From NCBI GenBank assembly GCA_030710605.1, contig CP092884.1, forward strand, positions 17,651,483-17,715,482: a stretch of DNA of 64,000 nt, in the 5' to 3' direction. The notes under the pieces are model-generated. The model was not told the origin of the DNA. It did not search any database and saw only the letters and a list, made by a program, of their open reading frames with translations. This DNA is from Cordylochernes scorpioides (lineage: Eukaryota; Arthropoda; Arachnida; Pseudoscorpiones; Chernetidae). The position numbers and the translations under genes are program-made. Shown here in pieces: positions 54,828-64,000 of the stretch (the stretch's first letter is position 1; every line of letters begins with the position of its first letter).

Positions 54828-57303
54828 TTTAAACTCGCTAAGAATTGCCTAAGAAAAAATTGTCAAACTTGTCCCTCTCTTAAGAACCATGACACTTTTC
54901 AAACAACTAGTTGTAAATTAGTGAATACTATTTATAAATTAACATGCCAAATTTGTCAACTATCATATATAGGACAAACTTGTAACCCATTAAATATACG
55001 AATAAACCTACATAGAAACCACGCTAAAAAATCAATTGGTAATATATATATGAAAGAACACAATCAATTACATACTTTTAACAACTTTAAGATAGAAATA
55101 CTAGACATATGTCAAAACAAAAAACAACGACTATTATTAGAAAACAACTACATTTATAAACACAACACATTATTCCCTTATGGACTTAACGACGAATTAA
55201 ACTACACATACAAACCACAAACAGAAGAAATTTCAACTTATGAAATCAGTTGCAAATATAAAAATGAATTTAAAACTAAACCTAATAAAACTAGAGGTAA
55301 AACTACAAATAAATTAGGTTACATTGAATTTGAAGAATTACTGGACCCAAAACAAATGTACACTAACAACTTCGTCGATAAATTTATTAAAACATTATTT
55401 AAACTAAATAATAATAAATTTATCAAACTCATAGAATATATTAAAATTCATAATCTGACTAACAGATTAATAGATATCACACACGACATCTTTAAATACA
55501 GAAAAATTAAACAAAATACTAATAACATTAATATTATCATTAAATTTAATAACAATTTATTTAATCATATTAAATTTAATGATATTTTTAATAACCAAAT
55601 CATCAATAATCTTTTCCCTATAAAAAATTTAAATTTTAAAACAATCTGGAGATACAATAAAAATATAGGTAATTTAGTTTGCAATTATAACCAATTTATT
55701 AATAATTTGGCAAATTTTAAAAAAATTAAATGTAATTGCAACAACTATATTGATAAATATAAGTACTCAGGTCATATATTAACTAGCAACTTTTCTTTTT
55801 TAAATCCAGAATATCAAGAAATTTTAAATAAAGGGTATAAATATATACCTCAAATTAAACACAATTATAATAATACAATTAAATCTATATTAAAAGATAT
55901 AGATATTTTCATAAATAAAACTAGTATAAAATACAGTATTCCAGAATTTACTTTTCTGGAATGGAAACATAATATTAAAAAGGAAATTTTAAATTATTAT
56001 AATAATACACTTAAATACACAAAACCCAATTCAGACATTCCTTCTTTCAAAGAAAATATAATTAATTTACAGAAGGACTATATTATCACTCCTATAGATA
56101 AATGTCCCAATAATTTATCTTTAATTTGTAAAAATCTATACCACGATATACTAAAAAAGGAAATTGATAATAATCATAAATACACTTTTGCTAGAACTAC
56201 AGGCACAAAAATCAAAAAAGACATCAAAAATGTTGAAAATTCACTAAAAAATTTATAATAACCACAAAAATCCAAACATACCAAAGTTCTATATAATTCC
56301 TAAACTACACAAAAAACCTATTTCTTTCAGAACAATCACATCTGGTATAAATTCAGTCATAAAAAATATTGATATACAATTAGCCTCAACACTACAATTT
56401 ATTATAAATAAATTAACTAATAAATATAATTATAAATTTATCGACTCAAATAAAAAAATCATTAATTATTTAATGAACAATTGGACAAATATTGAAACAG
56501 TACACACATTTGACTTTGAGGACCTATATTCTAAAATAAATTTAAGAGATCTAAATAATAAAATAACCAATTTATTTAATGAATTAATTAATGACAAAAC
56601 TTTCTACATTAAAATTATTCATAACAAATATAAAACATTTAAATTAGATCTTAAAACAGCAAAAACTCTACTGGAAACATTTTTAAATTTTAACTATATA
56701 GAATTTAAAAATAAAATATATATTCAATCAGAAGGCGTTCCCATGGGTACTTCTTCTAGTCCGTTACTAGCAAATTTAATATTGTTCTGGTACGAAAGAG
56801 AATACTTTCTACAAAATAATATTAATTGGCAAATATTCCGATATGTAGATGACATAATAATATTTAATAATCCACTGTTTAAAAAATTAATACCTGAAAT
56901 ATATCCTAAATACTTGAAACTTAAGAACAATGAAAAAATTTATAGAAACAAAAAAGTTAACTTTTTAGACTTGAATATAGACCTTACAAATAGTGCTGTT
57001 AGAGTTTATAATAAAAAGAGTAATTATAATTTCAATATTATAAAATACTGTAATATGAATTCTAATATATCATTAAATTGCTGTAAAGGTATATATTATG
57101 GTCAGTTTCTAAGATTTTATAGAATAAATAATATATTAGATAATTTCATAGAAGATGTTAAAAATTTAAACATGGAATTTATTAAAAACAAATTTAGTAT
57201 CAAACAAGTAAAATATTTCAACAGTATATCAATTATAAAATATTTTAAAAAAAATAAATGGAAATATCCATTTATGAAATCAACTTTCTATAATTTCTCT
57301 TAA
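54828..57303 (+). pseudogene. Permuted Penelope-like protein, copy 2 (frameshifted)
   Basis: Same protein as copies 1 and 3, but an extra A in an A-run at about 56246-56251 shifts the frame. The first frame ends at 56258 after the N-terminal GIY-YIG domain and Asn/Lys-rich middle region. The remainder, with RT motifs, is open in another frame to 57303 (first internal ATG at 56473). The GIY-YIG residues and RT catalytic aspartates are preserved on either side of the break, so this copy was disabled by a single homopolymer change. Like the others it has no ATG near the 5' end of the frame. It carries ILDICQNK where copy 1 has ILDIGQNK. Confidence 0.9.
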
Positions 57304-57304
57304 T

Positions 57305-59120
57305 ATTAACTAAAACAAATTTATAATCTTTAACAGTTAATTAAACTTTTATTAAATAACTGATTAAAAGATTTTTTCACAAGATTTTTAAAGTTTTAAA
57401 GTATATATTTCATTTTTGTTTAATCTCCAATTTCTGGGGAGGAAAATGGAAGTTAAATAAAGATGAACTTGCACAATTAATAGCTTTATTAAACTCTTAT
57501 AATTTGCCTTTTTAAAGGAATATTAAAAGATGATTAAGTGTTAAATCAGTTATTTTGATATAACTATCTGTAAAGATTATAAAACTTAGCTTTCTTCCTT
57601 TAACTATTTTTCCTATCTTCTTTAATTTTCTTGTTGTTCAAAAAAATTCTGAAGAAATGGTCTAAATTTGAAATGTGGGGGGACATTCCCCTCCCGCGAC
57701 ATGTGCAAGCCAGAAATAGATATACACAATGGAGGACGCAGCGGTCAAGGTAGGTTTACAGTTTGAATTTGTTAACACTGGTATCTGTTATATGTTCATT
57801 TAAATATTTCACTGAAACAACTTAATATTAACACATAAAATACGGTTTAAAAGAGATCTATGACATAATAAAGGAGGGGTTGAAATGTCGCTGAAATTTT
57901 ATCTGATGATCCCCGTTTCAGCAGATCTCTTTTTCCAATTTATTTCAATTTAAAGTTTTTTGTGTATGTCTGGTCTACCATTAGGGTTTCAAAACATAAT
58001 ATCCAAACTTATAACAAATGTTAATTCATACTATAGATATATTACTAAATACAACTATTTATAATCATATTATAAAATAAAAAAAACCTTTAAAAATCTT
58101 TAAAAAAAAAAAAAAAAAAAAAAAAGGATAAAACATAAAATCATAAAAAAATATATATATATATACTAACAATTTTATCTACCTTCTTTATAAAACTCTT
58201 TTTTTTCCCTTATTATTAGTTTGATTAAAAGTGCATGGTTCTGTCTTTCTCTCTTTTTTCTAACTATTATATATATTATCTCTTCGATTATTCTATATAT
58301 AGGATTAGAGTATGTCTGAATGACGTGTAAAAGCCGATGTAATAGACGTTACTTTGTTAATTTTTTTTATTGTTATTAATTATAAATATATAATTAACTT
58401 GAGGATGTAAAAGAAGTAATGGATTTTTTTTTTTTTTCTCTCTCTATCTACAAATTAATAACATTTTACAAATTTTATAATTTGTATTTAAATGATCATA
58501 ATAGTGAAGATAATTTTAATACAAAACTGGACTACAAAATTAAATAACTATTTATTATTATAATTAATTTAGATTTAGCTTGCTAATCTAATCAAATCTA
58601 ACTGATATAAGTTATCATTATTATCAGTTTGCTCCTTAAATTTTTTAAAATTAGAATCACTGTTATAATTTTGTTATATAGTTTCTACACTATATTAATT
58701 CATATGAGCTTGCTCTATGATATATTTTTTTTATATATAACATAATATACAAATTAAATTATATTAGATATTCTAATATAAATAAATCTTCATACAAATT
58801 TTAATTATCTTTCATTGTTTGATTATTAAAAATTAAATTATAAAAGTAATTCTAGAAAAAAAAAATAATTTCAGAACTTTTGTTTTTTTCAGTGTTTTTG
58901 TTAGTTTAAAGATGTTTTTTTTATTAGTTATTCTTAAAAATATAACAGATAACAAACAGTAATATCTATATATTTATAGATTAATTATTCAATTTATTAC
59001 AAATTTTATCACCACAAAAACAATTAAGTAAAATATATTTAAAAAATTCATAAGAATAACAAACTAAAAAAACTAAAAAAAACTACAAACATATTAGTGT
59101 TAGCACCTCTTTTATGTTAA
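57305..59120 (+). repeat. Penelope-like pseudo-LTR between copies 2 and 3
   Basis: About 1.8 kb joining the stop of copy 2 to the frame of copy 3. Near-identical to 53021-54827 and, for its first about 1.4 kb, to 61597-62981; inverted in 48868-50110. The candidate exon lies at 57729-57749 and the candidate acceptor at 59134-59135. The hammerhead-like motif is at 57649-57687. Homopolymer A and TA runs vary in length between copies. Confidence 0.85.
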
Positions 59121-61595
59121 TTTAAACTCGCTAAGAATTGCCTAAGAAAAAATTGTCAAACTTGTCCCTCTCTTAAGAACCATGACACTTTTCAAACAAC
59201 TAGTTGTAAATTAGTGAATACTATTTATAAATTAACATGCCAAATTTGTCAACTATCATATATAGGACAAACTTGTAACCCATTAAATATACGAATAAAC
59301 CTACATAGAAACCACGCTAAAAAATCAATTGGTAATATATATATGAAAGAACACAATCAATTACATACTTTTAACAACTTTAAGATAGAAATACTAGACA
59401 TATGTCAAAACAAAAAACAACGACTATTATTAGAAAACAACTACATTTATAAACACAACACATTATTCCCTTATGGACTTAACGACGAATTAAACTACAC
59501 ATACAAACCACAAACAGAAGAAATTTCAACTTATGAAATCAGTTGCAAATATAAAAATGAATTTAAAACTAAACCTAATAAAACTAGAGGTAAAACTACA
59601 AATAAATTAGGTTACATTGAATTTGAAGAATTACTGGACCCAAAACAAATGTACACTAACAACTTCGTCGATAAATTTATTAAAACATTATTTAAACTAA
59701 ATAATAATAAATTTATCAAACTCATAGAATATATTAAAATTCATAATCTGACTAACAGATTAATAGATATCACACACGACATCTTTAAATACAGAAAAAT
59801 TAAACAAAATACTAATAACATTAATATTATCATTAAATTTAATAACAATTTATTTAATCATATTAAATTTAATGATATTTTTAATAACCAAATCATCAAT
59901 AATCTTTTCCCTATAAAAAATTTAAATTTTAAAACAATCTGGAGATACAATAAAAATATAGGTAATTTAGTTTGCAATTATAACCAATTTATTAATAATT
60001 TGGCAAATTTTAAAAAATTTAAATGTAATTGCAACAACTATATTGATAAATATAAGTACTCAGGTCATATATTAACTAGCAACTTTTCTTTTTTAAATCC
60101 AGAATATCAAGAAATTTTAAATAAAGGGTATAAATATATACCTCAAATTAAACACAATTATAATAATACAATTAAATCTATATTAAAAAATATAGATATT
60201 TTCATAAATAAAACTAGTATAAAATACAGTATTCCAGAATTTACTTTTCTGGAATGGAAACATAATATTAAAAAGGAAATTTTAAATTATTATAATAATA
60301 CACTTAAATACACAAAACCCAATTCAGACATTCCTTCTTTCAAAGAAAATATAATTAATTTACAGAAGGACTATATTATCACTCCTATAGATAAATGTCC
60401 CAATAATTTATCTTTAATTTGTAAAAATCTATACCACGATATACTAAAAAAGGAAATTGATAATAATCATAAATACACTTTTGCTAGAACTACAGGCACA
60501 AAAATCAAAAAAGACATCAAAAATGTTGAAAATTCACTAAAAATTTATAATAACCACAAAAATCCAAACATACCAAAGTTCTATATAATTCCTAAACTAC
60601 ACAAAAAACCTATTTCTTTCAGAACAATCACATCTGGTATAAATTCAGTCATAAAAAATATTGATATACAATTAGCCTCAACACTACAATTTATTATAAA
60701 TAAATTAACTAATAAATATAATTATAAATTTATCGACTCAAATAAAAAAATCATTAATTATTTAATGAACAATTGGACAAATATTGAAACAGTACACACA
60801 TTTGACTTTGAGGACCTATATTCTAAAATAAATTTAAGAGATCTAAATAATAAAATAACCAATTTATTTAATGAATTAATTAATGACAAAACTTTCTACA
60901 TTAAAATTATTCATAACAAATATAAAACATTTAAATTAGATCTTAAAACAGCAAAAACTCTACTGGAAACATTTTTAAATTTTAACTATATAGAATTTAA
61001 AAATAAAATATATATTCAATCAGAAGGCGTTCCCATGGGTACTTCTTCTAGTCCGTTACTAGCAAATTTAATATTGTTCTGGTACGAAAGAGAATACTTT
61101 CTACAAAATAATATTAATTGGCAAATATTCCGATATGTAGATGACATAATAATATTTAATAATCCACTGTTTAAAAAATTAATACCTGAAATATATCCTA
61201 AATACTTGAAACTTAAGAACAATGAAAAAATTTATAGAAACAAAAAAGTTAACTTTTTAGACTTGAATATAGACCTTACAAATAGTGCTGTTAGAGTTTA
61301 TAATAAAAAGAGTAATTATAATTTCAATATTATAAAATACTGTAATATGAATTCTAATATATCATTAAATTGCTGTAAAGGTATATATTATGGTCAGTTT
61401 CTAAGATTTTATAGAATAAATAATATATTAGATAATTTCATAGAAGATGTTAAAAATTTAAACATGGAATTTATTAAAAACAAATTTAGTATCAAACAAG
61501 TAAAATATTTCAACAGTATATCAATTATAAAATATTTAAAAAAAAATAAATGGAAATATCCATTTATGAAATCAACTTTCTATAATTTCTCTTAA
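59121..61595 (+). CDS. Permuted Penelope-like protein, copy 3 (intact)
   Basis: Uninterrupted frame from 59121 to the TAA at 61593-61595; 793 codons counted from the GTG at 59214. Domains and residues are as described for copy 1: N-terminal cysteine pairs and GIY-YIG endonuclease, an Asn/Lys-rich spacer of about 350 residues, and RT with DFEDLY, GVPMGTSSSP and YVDD. The C-terminal block NISLNCCKGIYYGQFLRFYR follows. Differences from copy 1 are a few residues (for example ILDIC for ILDIG, PISFRT for PIYFRT). With a complete pseudo-LTR on its 5' side, including the candidate first exon at 57729, this is the best candidate for an active copy. The strong A bias of the coding strand explains the Asn/Lys/Ile richness. 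Confidence 0.92.
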   Translation, partial: FKLAKNCLRKNCQTCPSLKNHDTFQTTSCKLVNTIYKLTCQICQLSYIGQTCNPLNIRINLHRNHAKKSIGNIYMKEHNQLHTFNNFKIEILDICQNKKQRLLLENNYIYKHNTLFPYGLNDELNYTYKPQTEEISTYEISCKYKNEFKTKPNKTRGKTTNKLGYIEFEELLDPKQMYTNNFVDKFIKTLFKLNNNKFIKLIEYIKIHNLTNRLIDITHDIFKYRKIKQNTNNINIIIKFNNNLFNHIKFNDIFNNQIINNLFPIKNLNFKTIWRYNKNIGNLVCNYNQFINNLANFKKFKCNCNNYIDKYKYSGHILTSNFSFLNPEYQEILNKGYKYIPQIKHNYNNTIKSILKNIDIFINKTSIKYSIPEFTFLEWKHNIKKEILNYYNNTLKYTKPNSDIPSFKENIINLQKDYIITPIDKCPNNLSLICKNLYHDILKKEIDNNHKYTFARTTGTKIKKDIKNVENSLKIYNNHKNPNIPKFYIIPKLHKKPISFRTITSGINSVIKNIDIQLASTLQFIINKLTNKYNYKFIDSNKKIINYLMNNWTNIETVHTFDFEDLYSKINLRDLNNKITNLFNELINDKTFYIKIIHNKYKTFKLDLKTAKTLLETFLNFNYIEFKNKIYIQSEGVPMGTSSSPLLANLILFWYEREYFLQNNINWQIFRYVDDIIIFNNPLFKKLIPEIYPKYLKLKNNEKIYRNKKVNFLDLNIDLTNSAVRVYNKKSNYNFNIIKYCNMNSNISLNCCKGIYYGQFLRFYRINNILDNFIEDVKNLNMEFIKNKFSIKQVKYFNSISIIKYLKKNKWKYPFMKSTFYNFS

Positions 61596-61596
61596 T

Positions 61597-62978
61597 ATTA
61601 ACTAAAACAAATTTATAATCTTTAACAGTTAATTAAACTTTTATTAAATAACTGATTAAAAGATTTTTTCACAAGATTTTTAAAGTTTTAAAGTATATAT
61701 TTCATTTTTGTTTAATCTCCAATTTCTGGGGAGGAAAATGGAAGTTAAATAAAGATGAACTTGCACAATTAATAGCTTTATTAAACTCTTATAATTTGCC
61801 TTTTTAAAGGAATATTAAAAGATGATTAAGTGTTAAATCAGTTATTTTGATATAACTATCTGTAAAGATTATAAAACTTAGCTTTCTTCCTTTAACTATT
61901 TTTCCTATCTTCTTTAATTTTCTTGTTGTTCAAAAAAATTCTGAAGAAATGGTCTAAATTTGAAATGTGGGGGGACATTCCCCTCCCGCGACATGTGCAA
62001 GCCAGAAATAGATATACACAATGGAGGACGCAGCGGTCAAGGTAGGTTTACAGTTTGAATTTGTTAACACTGGTATCTGTTATATGTTCATTTAAATATT
62101 TCACTGAAACAACTTAATATTAACACATAAAATACGGTTTAAAAGAGATCTATGACATAATAAAGGAGGGGTTGAAATGTCGCTGAAATTTTATCTGATG
62201 ATCCCCGTTTCAGCAGATCTCTTTTTCCAATTTATTTCAATTTAAAGTTTTTTGTGTATGTCTGGTCTACCATTAGGGTTTCAAAACATAATATCCAAAC
62301 TTATAACAAATGTTAATTCATACTATAGATATATTACTAAATACAACTATTTATAATCATATTATAAAATAAAAAAACCTTTAAAAATCTTTAAAAAAAA
62401 AAAAAAAAAAAAAAAAAGGATAAAACATAAAATCATAAAAAAATATATATATATATACTAACAATTTTATCTACCTTCTTTATAAAACTCTTTTTTTTCC
62501 CTTATTATTAGTTTGATTAAAAGTGCATGGTTCTGTCTTTCTCTCTTTTTTCTAACTATTATATATATTATCTCTTCGATTATTCTATATATAGGATTAG
62601 AGTATGTCTGAATGACGTGTAAAAGCCGATGTAATAGACGTTACTTTGTTAATTTTTTTTATTGTTATTAATTATAAATATATAATTAACTTGAGGATGT
62701 AAAAGAAGTAATGGATTTTTTTTTTTTTCTCTCTCTATCTACAAATTAATAACATTTTACAAATTTTATAATTTGTATTTAAATGATCATAATAGTGAAG
62801 ATAATTTTAATACAAAACTGGACTACAAAATTAAATAACTATTTATTATTATAATTAATTTAGATTTAGCTTGCTAATCTAATCAAATCTAACTGATATA
62901 AGTTATCATTATTATCAGTTTGCTCCTTAAATTTTTTAAAATTAGAATCACTGTTATAATTTTGTTATATAGTTTCTA

Positions 62979-62981
<3 letters not shown>
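61597..62981 (+). repeat. Penelope-like pseudo-LTR, 3' copy (truncated)
   Basis: Follows copy 3 and matches the first about 1.4 kb of the other pseudo-LTRs, up to TTATATAGTTTCTACACTAT. It then passes into a TA run (62982-63011), the junction with flanking LTR sequence. Contains a fourth copy of the candidate exon (62021-62041) and of the hammerhead-like motif (61941). Confidence 0.85.

Positions 62982-63011
<30 letters not shown>
62982..63011. repeat. (TA)n run at the right junction of the cluster
   Basis: TA microsatellite joining the Penelope-like end to LTR-derived sequence. A matching TA run lies at the left junction (48837-48867). The uninterrupted LTRs at 15296 and 30996 have ACATACATACGG at this place. 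Confidence 0.8.
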
Positions 63012-63012
<1 letters not shown>

Positions 63013-63065
63013 GGTAAATATAGTATACACCCGGGTTTACATGTGATTTGTAGTTTAGCACCAAT
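63012..63065. repeat. Continuation of the interrupted LTR fragment
   Basis: CGGTAAATATAGTATACACC and the following GGGTTTACATGTGATTTG match the 1817-bp LTRs directly after the point where the left fragment (48769-48836) stops. The homology ends after about 40 bp, where another LTR-like end follows. Confidence 0.75.
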
Positions 63066-64000
63066 TGTAAGATTTTGTCCTTACGTCTCACTATGACATC
63101 TATATCCTGATCTCATCTAACTCATGGGTAAAATCCAGGTGCATACATATTCACAATTTATAGTAAAGGCAATAAGCCTCTTTGGACTTTAGTCACAGTA
63201 GACTAAAATTTAAACATACACATTCAAAATCTATAACATACACACCAAGGTTTATATGTGATATGTGGTTTGATATGAACATTAACACACATTATATAAA
63301 TACCTACATTAACTTTATTCGGCAAAAATAATTTTACACAAAATAAAACAAATTGTATTTACTATGACATGACATAAGTATGCAAAAAACAAAGAAATTC
63401 AATATTCTTAATAGGCTTAATACCCTAAATTCCTTAATACAAAAAAAAATAGCTAAAATAGTTGAGTCTATCAAAATTTTGTATTGCCATGGTTTTTATT
63501 TAACACAATATAAAATTACAACATCTTATTTCAAGGGCAACCTTGCATGGACAAGAAATAATTTACCTATCAAAACATGGATATGTCCCTCTCACCATAT
63601 AAACTCGCCATAGTTGGCAAAACATGTTGGCTAAACATAAAAAAGAAATTTCTTTGACATCTATCATGGCTTCGCCATGTTTTACTATATAGACCTTTAC
63701 GATAAAATCTAAATTAACTTACCTAGCATCTCGACCGCATACCTCTCCTGATAAGAAATCGCTCCCTCCTTCCTGGAAACTTGCCCCAGCTTGCTTGGAC
63801 GCTCGATCAAAAACTGTCTAGACTGAGCGACATAGATTCAAAAAGAAAAGATCCCTGATTTTGGCAAAGAAACCCTCTTTTATGCTTGCCCCTGTCCATT
63901 TTCATTCGCTGCTCGCGCCAAAGTTCCTATTGGTTGGCATTTTCATTCGTCGAAAGAAAACACGCACGTGATCTTGACCACGCCCCCAATTTACCGTGTT
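63066..64000. repeat. Diverged LTR related to the giant element
   Basis: Begins TGTAAGATTTTGTCCTTACG, with a hairpin like the other TGTAAGATCCCTTCTTACG ends. Later blocks are similar too: ATATGTGATATGTGG, TAAGTATGCAAAAAACAAAG, GAGTCTATCAAAATTTTGTA, TTGCCATGGTTTTTA, and CTCTCCTGATAAGAAATCG. Overall it is a distant subfamily. The sequence before it (AGCACCAA) parallels the primer-site flank GGCGCCAAA at 30986-30995. A 77-codon frame at 63380-63613 has no known domain. The LTR runs to the window edge. Confidence 0.6.

Larger units (their letters stand above)
48837..63011. mobile_element. Penelope-like element cluster (one inverted, two tandem copies)
   Basis: A 14.2-kb composite. An inverted copy (48868-about 52985, minus) is followed by pLTR-ORF-pLTR-ORF-pLTR on the plus strand (53021-62981) with a tandem period of 4284-4292 bp. 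It is bounded on both sides by TA runs (48837-48867 and 62982-63011), and the LTR fragment outside them is contiguous. Pseudo-LTR and inverted partial copies in this arrangement are characteristic of Penelope-like elements. The copies differ by only a handful of bases, so the event is recent. The encoded protein has GIY-YIG before the reverse transcriptase, the permuted order reported for the Naiad/Chlamys-type clade rather than canonical Penelope. Confidence 0.85.

Overview
The window looks like repeat-dominated, AT-rich nuclear DNA of an invertebrate animal, possibly an arthropod. The evidence is the mix of element families: BEL/Pao and Ty3/Gypsy LTR elements, R1/Jockey-like and L1/Tx1-like non-LTR elements, Penelope-like elements with an N-terminal GIY-YIG domain, hAT and pogo-like DNA transposons. 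Two RNA polymerase III type tRNA-Gly copies and several satellites are also present. I found no bacterial operons and no convincing single-copy host protein gene. The species cannot be fixed from the sequence alone.

Layout. 1-6131: 5' part of a BEL/Pao element on the minus strand (protease, zinc knuckles, gag, leader, PBS, LTR). Its leader is split at 1675-5732 by an array of about eleven 373-bp units flanked by a 12-bp target duplication. 8010-12000: decayed L1/Tx1-like element, followed by a 25-bp minisatellite (12000-15291). 15296-38208: a 22.9-kb minus-strand LTR element with two LTRs of exactly 1817 bp (one split by a later insertion), a CTCC target duplication, PBS and PPT. Its 13.9-kb interior has no recognisable gag-pol. 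The interior holds a 5'-truncated non-LTR element (19958-22110), tandem arrays (22800-24330, 26826-27895, 28590-30770) and a dimer with hammerhead-like motifs (17830-18290). Its 5' LTR is split by a full-length but broken Ty3/Gypsy element (31877-37268).

38520-40400: second decayed L1/Tx1-like fragment, again followed by the 25-bp minisatellite (40410-42290). 42400-42880: tandem duplication carrying two tRNA-Gly(GCC) copies. 44670-47391: pogo-like repeats and a 1.87-kb pogo/Tigger-like element with a GC-rich cargo. 47392-48768: hAT element, frameshifted and cut off. 48769-64000: fragments of relatives of the 1817-bp LTR, into whose TA-rich tract a 14.2-kb cluster of Penelope-like elements has inserted. 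That cluster has one inverted copy followed by two head-to-tail copies.

The elements are nested, so the order of events can be read. The minisatellite and L1/Tx1 layers predate the 22.9-kb LTR element, which predates the Gypsy insertion. The hAT and an LTR fragment predate the Penelope-like cluster. The most interesting object is that cluster: the GIY-YIG domain lies before the reverse transcriptase, the long frame has no upstream ATG, and each intact inter-ORF segment carries a tiny GC-rich ATG exon with a splice-donor-like end about 1.4 kb upstream of the frame.
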